Below, one piece after another: positions 14,731 through 21,401 of a stretch of DNA of 21,401 bases. The notes beneath the pieces were generated by a model. That model ran no database searches and was not told where the DNA came from. It was given only the letters and a program-made list of their open reading frames with translations. Position 1 is the first letter of the stretch; every line of letters begins with the position of its first letter. The stretch spans positions 1 to 21,401 of the forward strand of contig JACQGW010000267.1 in assembly GCA_016199325.1 (NCBI GenBank), written 5' to 3'. Made by a program: the position numbers and the translations under genes. This DNA comes from Chloroflexota bacterium. Lineage in GTDB: Bacteria; Chloroflexota; Dehalococcoidia; JACQGW01.

Positions 14731-15231
14731 TCAATCCCTGAACAGGCTGTCGATCGCGGCCTCGATGGAGGTCCGGAGATGGCCCGGAACCGCCGCCGGG
14801 CGCGCCTGGCCGCCGGCAGGTCGAATGCGGGCGAGGATCTCCGCCAGCTCGCCGGCGGCCCGCCGGGCCATGACCTTGACGAGGCCGACCGGTGTGCGCT
14901 GGTCGAAGATGACTGCCAGCAGCCACTGGCCGCCCACCAGGTTGGTCAGCGCGCTCTGCTGGCTGCCCTGCTGAAAGAACACGGAGAACTCCTCGTCCTT
15001 GAGCGCCCTGGCGACCTCGCGCGCGGCGGCAAACGTGCCGGCCAGCAGCGCGCCGAGCGCCAGCAGGTTGCCGCCGGGCTCCGTTCCTCGGCTCGTCACG
15101 ATCTGGCCGCTGCGATCCAGCAGCATCGCAAAGCCGGCGCCTGATTCGGCCAGCAGGCGGTCGAGGATGGTCTCGGCGCGCTGGACTTCGTCGGCAGGGA
15201 CGACCAGACTGGTCAGGGGCGCCTCGGCCAC
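14731..15231 (-). CDS. Roadblock/LC7-domain protein (MglB-like)
   Basis: A 166-aa protein whose residues about 15-120 fit the roadblock/LC7 fold (ILDRLLAESGAGFAMLLDRSGQIV, then GALLAGTFAAAREVARAL, and FSVFFQQGSQQSALTNLV). Such proteins dimerise and act as GTPase-activating partners or localisers for MglA-type GTPases. GTG 15231 is chosen because CGAGGAGGGG-type Shine-Dalgarno sequence (complement of 15240-15248) lies 8 bases upstream; an ATG at 15270 would add 13 residues and has no good site. It is the first gene of the run leading through the GTPase to purH, with a good -10 box upstream. Confidence 0.82.
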   Translation of the reverse strand: MAEAPLTSLVVPADEVQRAETILDRLLAESGAGFAMLLDRSGQIVTSRGTEPGGNLLALGALLAGTFAAAREVARALKDEEFSVFFQQGSQQSALTNLVGGQWLLAVIFDQRTPVGLVKVMARRAAGELAEILARIRPAGGQARPAAVPGHLRTSIEAAIDSLFRD

Positions 15232-15310
15232 AGTCGCTACCCCTCCTCTATCATCGCTGTGATAGCTCATCGGGCACCGATCGCCATCGGTGCGTCCGTG
15301 CAGTATCGCT

Positions 15311-15339
15311 ATTATATCCCGTTGCCCCTCGCTTGAATA
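15311..15339 (-). promoter_or_regulatory. Predicted promoter for the roadblock-GTPase-purH run
   Basis: A perfect TATAAT on the minus strand (15311-15316) with a weak -35, TATTCA (15334-15339), 17 bp upstream. The transcript would start near 15304, about 73 bases before GTG 15231. Confidence 0.5.
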
Positions 15340-15374
15340 GACCGCAGTCGGACAGGGAGACGCCCCCTCGGAAC

Positions 15375-15404
15375 TTGACAGAGCGTTTATCAGTCGGCCA
15401 TAAT
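15375..15404 (+). promoter_or_regulatory. Predicted promoter for the small lipoprotein and response regulator
   Basis: TTGACA (15375-15380), a perfect -35, and CATAAT (15399-15404) are 18 bp apart. Transcription from about 15411 would include the heptamer array at 15426-15485 in the leader. It diverges from the roadblock promoter about 60 bp away. Confidence 0.55.
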
Positions 15405-15425
15405 GCCACCGCAATGGGTGTGGGT

Positions 15426-15503
15426 CATGCGTCATACGTCATGTGGCGTGGATGACGCCTGACGCTTGACGCTTGACGCAGGACGCACAAGGAAGACACC
15501 AAG
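15426..15503. repeat. Inverted heptamer arrays followed by a degenerate GCCAAG-type repeat
   Basis: Units of the GTCATNN type (GTCATGC, GTCATAC, GTCATGT) are followed, after a short spacer, by TGACGCC, TGACGCT, TGACGCT, TGACGCA and GGACGCA in the opposite sense, so the two halves can pair (GTCAT with ATGAC). The sequence then passes into CAAGGAAGACACCAAGAA, a degenerate GACGCCAAG-type repeat. Confidence 0.7.
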
Positions 15504-15504
15504 A

Positions 15505-16041
15505 ATGTCTGCTGGTCGTTTGGTCAATCCCTGTACAGACCGCTGTGGACACGAGGGGGCAGGGGCAGCCGGTCGACCGCGCGCCTGGCGGCCGTGGCCG
15601 GTGCCCGGTCCGTTTCTGGGTGCCGTCGCGTTGATCTGCATCGGAGCGATGATCGTCGCGTGCGCCGAACCGACGCCCACGCCGGCCTCGCCGGAGGCTC
15701 GTCCGGCCGTCAGCACAGTCGGGCCGCAGCGGGCGGTCGCCACTGCACCTGCCGATTCGCCGGCACCGGCCGAGACCGGAGTGGAGGCGGCGGTTCAGAT
15801 CGTCGAGCGCGCGTTCACGGGCCAGGAAGCGAAGGACATCGCCTCGCTGCTGCGCAACGCGCGCAGCGCCGGCGACGACGAGCAGCAGTTCCAGGCATAC
15901 CTGGGAGCCTGGCAACTGATGCGGCTGGCGTACCATCAGCAGGGGCAGACGGCCGACCGGAAGGCGGCGATGGATGCCGTCGAGCAGATCGCCAGCCGGT
16001 ACAGCCGCTATCAGAAGGACCTGTTCCAGTTGAACAAGTAG
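15505..16041 (+). CDS. Small lipoprotein, uncharacterised
   Basis: A 178-aa protein from ATG 15505. A basic and proline-rich start of about 35 residues leads to a hydrophobic stretch (GAVALICIGAMIVAC) ending in a lipobox cysteine, then a Thr/Pro/Ala linker of about 45 residues and a helical domain of about 85 residues (VEAAVQIVERAFTGQEAKDIAS, then FQAYLGAWQLMRLAYHQQG). I do not recognise that domain. The signal region is long for ATG 15505; GTG 15601 would give a conventional short signal but lacks a ribosome binding site. AAGGA at 15489-15493 lies 11 bases before the ATG, inside the repeat block. It precedes the response regulator by 33 bp. Confidence 0.65.
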   Translation: MSAGRLVNPCTDRCGHEGAGAAGRPRAWRPWPVPGPFLGAVALICIGAMIVACAEPTPTPASPEARPAVSTVGPQRAVATAPADSPAPAETGVEAAVQIVERAFTGQEAKDIASLLRNARSAGDDEQQFQAYLGAWQLMRLAYHQQGQTADRKAAMDAVEQIASRYSRYQKDLFQLNK

Positions 16042-16074
16042 CTGGCCGCCAATCTGCCGGGACTGAGGACTCAC

Positions 16075-16458
16075 GTGAAGACTATCCTGGTGATCGACGA
16101 TACGCCCGACTTCCTGGCCCTGGTGGCCATGCAGTTGGAGAACGAGCACTACCGGGTCTTCGTGCGCTCGGTCGGCACCGGCACCGTCGAAGCCGTCCGT
16201 GAGCGCCGGCCCGACCTCGTGATTCTGGACCTCCTCCTGCCCGACCGATCCGGCCTGGAGGTGCTTCAGGATCTCAAGGCCGACCCCCAGACCCAGCACG
16301 TGCCGGTGATCATTGTCAGCGGGGCCAGAGCGCTCATCCGGCAGCATCGCAAGGAGCTGCGCAGCCAGGTTGCCGCCATCCTCGAGAAGCCCTTCGACCT
16401 CGACGACCTCCTGCGCGCGGTCGCCGGGGCCATCGGGCGATCGAGCGTGCGGACCTGA
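16075..16458 (+). CDS. Receiver-only response regulator (CheY-like)
   Basis: A 127-aa single receiver domain with all phosphorylation residues: acidic pair D8-D9, phospho-acceptor D52 (VILDLLLPD), S82 (IIVSGA) and K105 (LEKPF). No DNA-binding or enzymatic output domain is attached, so it acts by protein contacts or as a phosphorelay step. No histidine kinase gene is in the window. GTG 16075 has GAGG 6 bases upstream. The unknown lipoprotein is just upstream and probably in the same transcript; the divergent roadblock/GTPase pair is nearby, which may hint at a shared polarity or motility role, but that is only proximity. Confidence 0.88.
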   Translation: MKTILVIDDTPDFLALVAMQLENEHYRVFVRSVGTGTVEAVRERRPDLVILDLLLPDRSGLEVLQDLKADPQTQHVPVIIVSGARALIRQHRKELRSQVAAILEKPFDLDDLLRAVAGAIGRSSVRT

Positions 16459-16459
16459 T

Positions 16460-16489
16460 TTGACACTGGCTGCGCCAACCTGCTAAGAT
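16460..16489 (+). promoter_or_regulatory. Predicted promoter for the dxs-yggS-proC-yggT operon
   Basis: A perfect TTGACA (16460-16465) lies 18 bp before TAAGAT (16484-16489), which has an upstream TGC giving an extended -10. The TTGACA overlaps the TGA stop region of the response regulator gene. Transcription would begin near 16496. Confidence 0.6.
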
Positions 16490-16495
16490 GATGGG

Positions 16496-16659
16496 CTGTG
16501 TGGTGGCAGGACTCCTCCCTGCCGCGTGACCTGCGACCATCTGGCTCGTCTCAAGCCTGAACGGCAGAACGACGGTGTCGGCAGCAGGCCGGCGGGCAGT
16601 GACCGGCCTGGCCGATTGCTGGGTAACTGATGCTGCCGACCTGGTGGAGTATGGCCAAG
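16496..16659 (+). promoter_or_regulatory. Long structured 5' leader of dxs, candidate cis-acting RNA
   Basis: About 164 bases separate the predicted transcript start from the dxs start. The leader has an 8-bp stem GTGGCAGG/CCTGCCGC (16503-16510 with 16518-16525, one G-T pair). A perfect 10-bp long-range stem, GTCGGCAGCA (16577-16586) with TGCTGCCGAC (16631-16640), encloses a 6-bp hairpin GGCCGG/CCGGCC (16587-16592 with 16603-16608). The long stem ends 2 bases before the GGTGGAG ribosome binding site. I recognise no known riboswitch consensus; in particular the thiamine pyrophosphate motifs are absent. Its function is inference. Confidence 0.4.
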
Positions 16660-18564
16660 ATGGACCGTGTCCTGGACCGGGTCAACCAGCCCGGCGATCT
16701 CAAGAACCTGAGCCTCGACGACCTGCGTCAGCTCGCCCGGGAGATCCGCGCCGAGCTCGTCTCCGTCGTCTCGCAGACGGGCGGCCACCTGGCGTCGAAC
16801 CTCGGCGCCGTCGAGCTGACGATTGCCCTCCATCGCGTCTTCCAGAGCCCGCGCGACCGCATCGTTTGGGACGTGGGCCATCAGGCGTACGTCCACAAGC
16901 TCCTGACCGGCCGGAAAGATCGCTTTCGGACGATCCGGCAGTTCGGTGGGCTCTCCGGGTTCACGACCCGCGACGAAGGCCCGCACGACCCGTTCGGCGC
17001 CGGCCATGCCGGCACCTCAGTTTCGGCCGCCCTGGGCATGGCAGTCGCGCGTGACCTGGCCAGCGAGGACTTTCACGTCGTCGCCGTCATCGGCGACGGT
17101 GCCCTGACCTGCGGCATGGCCCTCGAGGCGCTGAACCATGCCGGCCATCTGGGCAGTCGGCTGATCGTCGTCTTCAACGACAATGCGATGTCGATCTCGC
17201 CGAACGTCGGAGCACTCAGCCGGATGTTCAACAAGCTCCGGCTCGACCCGCGCTACCATCGTGCGAAAGAGGGCGCCGGAGAGATCCTGACTCGCCTCCC
17301 CCTCGGCAGTCGGATGCTTCAGGCCGGTCGGCGATTCAAGGACAGCTTCAAGGGGCTGGTCATTCCGACCATGATCTGGGAGGAGCTGGGATTCACGTAC
17401 ATGGGCCCGGTCGACGGCCACGACATCGCCGCCGTCATGCAGGCGCTGGCGCAGGCAAAGACCTATCCGACCAAGCCGACGTTCATTCACGTGCTGACGA
17501 CGAAAGGGAAGGGCTACGAGGCCGCCGAGGCGGACCCCATCAAGCTGCACGGCATCTCGCCCAGCGGCGGCAAGAAGTCGGCGGCGCCGCCGTACACCCA
17601 GGTGTTTGCGGAAACGGTCCAGCGGCTCATGCAGGTCGAGCCGCGATTGGTCGCCATCACGGCCGCGATGCTGGAGGGCACGGGGCTGGTCAAGACGGCG
17701 CAGGAGTTCCCGCAGCGGGTGGTGGACGTCGGCATCTGCGAGCAGCACGCGGTGACCTTCGCCGCCGGCCTGGCCACCCAGGGATACATTCCCGTCGTCG
17801 CCATCTATTCGACCTTTCTCCAGCGCGCCTACGACCAGATCATCCACGACGTCTGCACGCAGCGCCTGCCGGTGATCTTCGCGATGGACCGCGCCGGCGT
17901 GGTCGGCGACGACGGCAAGACCCATCAGGGCGCTTTCGATCTGACGTACCTGCGCGCGCTGCCGGAGATGGTCGTCGGCGTGCCCGCGGACGAGAACGAG
18001 CTGCAACACATGGTCTACACCGCGTACCAGCACGCCGGCATCCGCCGGATCGGCCCTTTTGCGCTCCGATTCCCTCGTGGAGCCGGCTTCGGCGTGACGA
18101 TGGAGACGGATCTGCACGAGCTGCCGGTCGGACAGGGCGAGCTGTTGCGGGCGGGGCGAGACGTCGGCATCCTGGCCGTCGGCCCCGCCGTCTCCGCCTC
18201 CCTTGCCGCCGCCGAGCGGCTCGCCAGGGAGGGCATCGAGTGCGCCGTCGTCAACGTCCGCTGGGTGAAGCCGCTGGACGGCGATCTGGTCTCGCAGCTC
18301 GCGCGGACGTGTCGCCTGCTCGTCACGGTCGAGGAGAACGCACTCATGGGCGGGTTCGGGAGCGCCGTGCTGGAGCTCCTGGCCGATCGCGGCTGGGGCG
18401 TTCCCGTCCGGCGGCTGGGCTTTCCCGACGACTTTGTCGAGCACGGCAGCCAGTCGATCATCCGGGCGCAACTGGGCCTCGATGCCGGCGGCATCGCTGC
18501 GAGCATCCGAGAGGGGCTCGGCATCCCCGTCCAGACGGCGCTGGCCACACGGAGCGCAGGATGA
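16660..18564 (+). CDS. dxs: 1-deoxy-D-xylulose-5-phosphate synthase
   Basis: A 634-aa thiamine-diphosphate enzyme that condenses pyruvate and glyceraldehyde-3-phosphate in the first step of the MEP isoprenoid pathway. Visible features are GGHLASNLGAVELTIALH, VWDVGHQAYVHK, the ThDP motif GDGALTCGMALEALNHAG...NDNAMSIS, then in the pyrimidine-binding half DVGICEQHAVTFAAGLA and DRAGVVGDDGKTHQGAFD, and a transketolase C-terminal domain (WVKPLDGDLV, VEENALMGGFGSAV). Length is normal. ATG 16660 is preferred: GGTGGAG (16643-16649) lies 10 bases upstream and the family opens near DRVLDRVNQPGDL; ATG 16651 is too close to that site and ATG 16630 is less likely. The stop overlaps the yggS start. Confidence 0.95.
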   Translation: MDRVLDRVNQPGDLKNLSLDDLRQLAREIRAELVSVVSQTGGHLASNLGAVELTIALHRVFQSPRDRIVWDVGHQAYVHKLLTGRKDRFRTIRQFGGLSGFTTRDEGPHDPFGAGHAGTSVSAALGMAVARDLASEDFHVVAVIGDGALTCGMALEALNHAGHLGSRLIVVFNDNAMSISPNVGALSRMFNKLRLDPRYHRAKEGAGEILTRLPLGSRMLQAGRRFKDSFKGLVIPTMIWEELGFTYMGPVDGHDIAAVMQALAQAKTYPTKPTFIHVLTTKGKGYEAAEADPIKLHGISPSGGKKSAAPPYTQVFAETVQRLMQVEPRLVAITAAMLEGTGLVKTAQEFPQRVVDVGICEQHAVTFAAGLATQGYIPVVAIYSTFLQRAYDQIIHDVCTQRLPVIFAMDRAGVVGDDGKTHQGAFDLTYLRALPEMVVGVPADENELQHMVYTAYQHAGIRRIGPFALRFPRGAGFGVTMETDLHELPVGQGELLRAGRDVGILAVGPAVSASLAAAERLAREGIECAVVNVRWVKPLDGDLVSQLARTCRLLVTVEENALMGGFGSAVLELLADRGWGVPVRRLGFPDDFVEHGSQSIIRAQLGLDAGGIAASIREGLGIPVQTALATRSAG

Positions 18565-19235
18565 TGTCTCTCGTCGAGAACGTCGAGGTCGTCCGTGGGC
18601 GCATTGCCGACGCCGCGCGTCGGGCCGGCCGCTCGCCGGATGCGGTTACCCTGATCGCGGTGAGCAAGACGTTTCCCGCTGCGGCAGTCCTGGCGGCGGC
18701 TGAAGCGGGCCTTCGCGACTTCGGCGAGAACCGCCCGCAGGAGGCCGCCGAGAAGATCCCGGCCGTCAACGCGCTCATGCGTCCAACCTGGCATCTGGTT
18801 GGGCATCTCCAGACCAACAAGGTTCGCCTCGCGCTCGACCTGTTCGACGTCATCCACAGCGTCGACTCGGTCCACCTGGCCAAGGCGATCGGCCAGCGCG
18901 CCCGGCGGCCGGTCGATGTGCTGCTGGAGGTGAACGTCGCCCGCGAGCCGACGAAGAACGGCTTCCTGCCGGAGGAGGGCGACAACGCGATCGTCGCGGC
19001 GTGCGAGCGAATTCGTCGGTTGCCGAACCTGCGCGTCCGGGGCCTGATGACCGTCGCCCCGCAGGTCGAGCGGCCGGAGCTGGCCCGCCCCGTCTTTCAG
19101 GCCCTCCGGCTCCTGCGCGATCAGCTCGGTCTGGAGTGGCTCTCGATGGGGATGACCGAGGACTTCGAAATAGCCGTCGAAGAAGGTGCGACCCACGTCC
19201 GCATTGGACGCGCCATTTTTGGCACACGGCAGTGA
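18561..19235 (+). CDS. yggS: PLP homeostasis protein (YggS/PLPBP family)
   Basis: A 224-aa PLP-binding protein of the YggS/YBL036C family, an alanine-racemase-like barrel that buffers pyridoxal phosphate rather than acting as a known enzyme. K36 in AVSKTFP is the PLP lysine; [48 protein letters not shown]-type VRGLMTVAP and [16 protein letters not shown] are all family motifs. ATG 18561 overlaps the dxs stop by 4 bp (ATGA); ATG 18564 is equally possible. The downstream partners proC and yggT form the common yggS-proC-yggT grouping. Its TGA stop is also the first unit of a heptamer array. Confidence 0.92.
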   Translation: MMSLVENVEVVRGRIADAARRAGRSPDAVTLIAVSKTFPAAAVLAAAEAGLRDFGENRPQEAAEKIPAVNALMRPTWHLVGHLQTNKVRLALDLFDVIHSVDSVHLAKAIGQRARRPVDVLLEVNVAREPTKNGFLPEEGDNAIVAACERIRRLPNLRVRGLMTVAPQVERPELARPVFQALRLLRDQLGLEWLSMGMTEDFEIAVEEGATHVRIGRAIFGTRQ

Positions 19236-19267
19236 CGAGTGATGAGTAATGAGCAATGAGTTGAGAA
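19233..19267 (+). repeat. Heptamer array at the yggS-proC junction
   Basis: Five seven-base units in a row: TGACGAG, TGATGAG, TAATGAG, CAATGAG, TTGAGAA. The first unit starts on the yggS stop codon and the array contains both candidate starts of proC. Stops at 19233, 19240 and 19247 fall in all three forward frames. Confidence 0.65.
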
Positions 19268-20073
19268 TCAGCTTCGTGGGTGGCGGGGTGATGGCGGAGG
19301 CGATGATCGGCGGCATCCTGGGGATGCGCCTGGTGCCACCCGATGCGGTTACCGCCAGCGACCTGAACCCGGTTCGACGCCAGGTGCTGACCGAGCAGTA
19401 CGGCATCAAGACGACGCCGAGCAATCGGGAAGCTGTGGCGGCCGGAGACCTCGTGGTCCTGGCGGTCAAGCCGCAGAACCTCGACACAGTCTTCGCCGAC
19501 CTCCGCGGTGGACTGGCCCCCCAGCAGGTCGTGCTCTCGATCGTCGCCGGTGCGACGATCGAGCGATTGGCCCGCGGGCTGGAGCACTGGGCGCTGATCC
19601 GCACGATCCCGAATACGCCCGCCCAGATCGGCTACGGGATCACCGTCTGGATCGCGACCAAAGAGGTCAACGCCGAGATGCGCACGGCGGCGCGGTCGAT
19701 CTTGCAGGGGCTCGGGAAGGAGATCGAGGTCGACGACGAGAAGTACATCGACATGGCAACGGCGGTGTCGGGGAGCGGCCCAGCGTACGTTGCGCTCTTC
19801 GTCGAATCCCTGATCGACGCCGGGGTGCATGTGGGCCTGCCGCGGCACATCGCCCACGACCTGGTGGTCCAGACGGTCATCGGCTCGACGCTCCTGACCG
19901 AGAAGACCAGCAAGCACCCGGCCGAGGTGCGCAACATGGTCACGTCCCCCGGCGGCACGACTGCCGAGGGGTTGCTCCGCCTGGAGGAGGGGAGGTTTCG
20001 GGCGATGCTGATCCAGGCCGTCATCGCCGCCTACGAGAAAGCCAAACTGCTGGGAGGTAGCCAGCGCCGATGA
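19249..20073 (+). CDS. proC: Pyrroline-5-carboxylate reductase
   Basis: A protein of up to 274 aa that reduces pyrroline-5-carboxylate to proline with NAD(P)H. The Rossmann motif [12 protein letters not shown] is at the N-terminus, followed by LAVKPQ, the [13 protein letters not shown] segment (usually MPNTPA), [21 protein letters not shown] and [13 protein letters not shown], which complete the family signature. The start is uncertain: ATG 19249 gives [13 protein letters not shown], while TTG 19261 gives the more typical short opening MRISFVGGG. Neither has a strong ribosome binding site because the region is a heptamer array. The stop overlaps yggT by 4 bp (ATGA). Confidence 0.93.
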   Translation: MSNELRISFVGGGVMAEAMIGGILGMRLVPPDAVTASDLNPVRRQVLTEQYGIKTTPSNREAVAAGDLVVLAVKPQNLDTVFADLRGGLAPQQVVLSIVAGATIERLARGLEHWALIRTIPNTPAQIGYGITVWIATKEVNAEMRTAARSILQGLGKEIEVDDEKYIDMATAVSGSGPAYVALFVESLIDAGVHVGLPRHIAHDLVVQTVIGSTLLTEKTSKHPAEVRNMVTSPGGTTAEGLLRLEEGRFRAMLIQAVIAAYEKAKLLGGSQRR

Positions 20074-20327
20074 TCATCCTGGAAGTCTTCTACAATTTCG
20101 TTTTCTATCTGACGCAGATTCTGACGTTTGCCATCTTCATCCGGGCGCTCCTGTCCTGGTTCCCGCTGCGGCCGGAGAACCCTCTGGTCATCATCATGCA
20201 CCAGATCACCGAGCCGGTCCTGCAACCCCTCCGGCGCGTGGTCCCGATGATCGGCATGATCGACATCACACCACTGGTCGCAATCCTCCTGCTCCAGTTG
20301 ATCGGCGGCATGGTTCCACGGCTCTAG
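20070..20327 (+). CDS. yggT: YggT family membrane protein
   Basis: An 85-aa integral membrane protein with two hydrophobic helices (about residues 5-28 and 62-82). Between them is the family signature ALLSWFPLRPENPLVIIMHQ (in part), then ITEPVLQPLRRVVP and GMIDITPLVA. YggT proteins are widespread beside yggS and proC; roles in osmotic tolerance or cell-envelope and division processes have been suggested but no reaction is established. The start overlaps the proC stop as ATGA, so the two are translationally coupled. It is the last gene of the dxs operon. Confidence 0.9.
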   Translation: MIILEVFYNFVFYLTQILTFAIFIRALLSWFPLRPENPLVIIMHQITEPVLQPLRRVVPMIGMIDITPLVAILLLQLIGGMVPRL

Positions 20328-20329
20328 CG

Positions 20330-20357
20330 AGTGATAGGTCATACGTCATACGTTGTA
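20330..20357 (+). repeat. Heptamer array between yggT and the right-hand transposase
   Basis: Four seven-base units beginning just after the yggT stop: AGTGATA, GGTCATA, CGTCATA, CGTTGTA. The last unit overlaps the probable left end of the insertion sequence. Confidence 0.55.
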
Positions 20358-21401
20358 GGGTCCTGTAATTTCGTACCTTAACAGTCCAATAATAGTCGTG
20401 CCCCCTAGAGTGCCTTCTTGTATGCTGTTGATCACGAGTCGGTGTAGCGACAGCAGCAAGGAGGTCTTCCATGCGCCACCATTTGCCACTGACGGAAGCG
20501 GAGAAAGAACACATCTTCTTGGCGAGATTGGACGGCCGCACGTTGTCGGCCATCGCCCAAGACCTCGGATGCTCCATCGCCTGTGTCCGCAAATGGTGGC
20601 GCATCGGGCGTCGCCACGGACAGGACGGTCTGCGGGCACCGCGCCGGGGTCGTCGGCCACGGGGCATCCTGTCGGAGTTTGCCCCGCAGGTCGTTGCGCG
20701 GGCGCTCACCGTCAAACAGGAACATCCCCGCTGGGGTCCCAACCGGGTCCTCGTCGAACTCGGGACCGCCATTACCCTGACCGGCCTGGCGTTGCCCAGC
20801 CGCAGTCGGCTCGCCACCTTCTTCCGCGCCCACTGTCCCGCATGCGTCGCCTCGGCGCAGCCGCGCCAGCCTCCGAAAGCGCGCCTGCAGCGGCCAACGG
20901 CTGTCCATGAGGTCTGGCAGTTCGACCACCAAGAAGGCATTCGCCTGGGCGATGGACAGATCGCCACCGTCAGCACGCTCCGCGATTGGGTGGGTGGCGC
21001 CCTCGTCGGCAGTCAGGCCACCCCGGTCCAGACCAAGCACCACTGGCGGAAGCTCACCGTGGCCGAAATCCGGGGGATCGTCCGGGCGGCGTTCGCCGAG
21101 TGGCTGACCCTGCCGGATGCGCTCCAAACCGATAATGAACTCGGCTTCGCCGGCAGTCCGACCGACCCTTTCCCGAGCCAGTTCACTCTCTGGTTGGCTG
21201 GTCTCGGCGTCACCCACGCGTGTATTCGGCCGGCCTGTCCGACGGATCAAGCCCAGGTCGAGCGGAGCCATCGCACGTTGGCCAATTTCGCCCAGGATCC
21301 GACCAAGCTGGCTACCCTTGCGACGTTTCAGATGGCCTTGGACCACGAGCGGGCCCAGTACAATCAGGCCTTTCCGTCGCGGGCGAGCGATTGTGCCGGA
21401 C
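20354..21401 (+). mobile_element. IS481-like insertion sequence, left part (runs off right edge)
   Basis: The transposase gene starts at 20471. Upstream sequence from about 20354 (TGTAGGGTCCTGTAATTTCG) is AT-richer than its surroundings and begins with TGT, as in many IS481 termini. The right end is outside the window, so the terminal inverted repeat and target duplication cannot be checked and the left boundary is tentative. Confidence 0.5.
20471..21401 (+). CDS. rve-type DDE transposase, IS481-like (3' partial)
   Basis: An open frame of 310 residues to the window edge, without stops or frameshifts, so the gene appears intact as far as seen. Residues 20-46 form a helix-turn-helix (DGRTLSAIAQDLGCSIACVR in part) followed by a basic stretch (RAPRRGRRPRG). 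The integrase-core catalytic triad is likely D152 (WQFDHQEG), D221 (LQTDNELGF) and E264 (QAQVERSHRTL); the last spacing, 43 residues, is wider than the classic 35. The WQFD, TDN and VERSHRTL contexts fit IS481/rve transposases. ATG 20471 has an excellent AAGGAGG 6 bases upstream. Confidence 0.8.
   Translation, partial: MRHHLPLTEAEKEHIFLARLDGRTLSAIAQDLGCSIACVRKWWRIGRRHGQDGLRAPRRGRRPRGILSEFAPQVVARALTVKQEHPRWGPNRVLVELGTAITLTGLALPSRSRLATFFRAHCPACVASAQPRQPPKARLQRPTAVHEVWQFDHQEGIRLGDGQIATVSTLRDWVGGALVGSQATPVQTKHHWRKLTVAEIRGIVRAAFAEWLTLPDALQTDNELGFAGSPTDPFPSQFTLWLAGLGVTHACIRPACPTDQAQVERSHRTLANFAQDPTKLATLATFQMALDHERAQYNQAFPSRASDCAG

Noticed and set aside
15426..15485. Possible CRISPR array.
   Set aside because: Units are only seven bases with no unique spacers, and there are no cas genes.
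16496..16659. Thiamine pyrophosphate riboswitch before dxs.
   Set aside because: The conserved CTGAGA and ACCTGATC-type motifs are absent; the leader is kept only as a structured candidate of unknown class.
17017..18471. A 484-codon minus-strand open frame opposite dxs.
   Set aside because: It is antisense to a full-length, motif-complete dxs; its composition (Arg, His, Asp and Gln rich) is that of a shadow frame.

Overview
The window is a GC-rich stretch of bacterial chromosome holding mostly housekeeping genes packed into short operons, with a broken transposase at the left edge and an apparently intact transposase gene running off the right edge. Long proline/threonine linkers behind lipoprotein or membrane anchors, frequent GTG/TTG starts, a FabL-like reductase, and a roadblock/MglA-type GTPase pair all suggest a member of the Chloroflexota. 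This is an inference from style and gene content; there is no rRNA or tRNA here to confirm it.

Layout. (1) 1-527, minus: IS630-family transposase remnant with a frameshift and a large internal deletion. (2) 773-4408, minus: a tight four-gene run, transcribed DUF72 protein -> FabL-like SDR reductase -> APH-fold kinase -> lipoprotein polysaccharide deacetylase. (3) 4534-7007, plus: a divergent operon of a coiled-coil protein with a nuclease-like C-terminal domain, a small unknown protein, a HIT hydrolase and the 23S rRNA methyltransferase RlmB. (4) 6994-9421, minus: Wzz-like chain-length protein -> FolC -> small zinc-ribbon protein. (5) 9659-10669, plus: a D-Ala-D-Ala carboxypeptidase, apparently sharing a bidirectional -10 element with the Wzz operon. 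(6) 10700-11041, minus: an MNT nucleotidyltransferase with only a stub of its expected HEPN partner. (7) 11097-15231, minus: roadblock protein -> MglA-like GTPase -> PurH -> TPR protein. (8) 15505-16458, plus: a small lipoprotein and a receiver-only response regulator. (9) 16660-20327, plus: dxs -> yggS -> proC -> yggT, behind a good promoter and a long leader able to fold. (10) 20471 to the end, plus: an rve-type (IS481-like) transposase.

The most notable signal outside genes is a set of six short arrays with a seven-base period (mostly variants of TGACGNN or GATGGCC), all between genes or in leaders and found only in the right-hand part of the window. Two of them sit beside a second repeat type built on GCCAAG. 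The strongest regulatory candidate is the dxs leader, with a perfect 10-bp long-range stem enclosing a 6-bp hairpin just upstream of the ribosome binding site. Most genes belong to known families. I did not find a clear new multi-gene system; the heptamer arrays, the dxs leader, the uncharacterised small proteins and the coiled-coil nuclease-like protein are the best leads.
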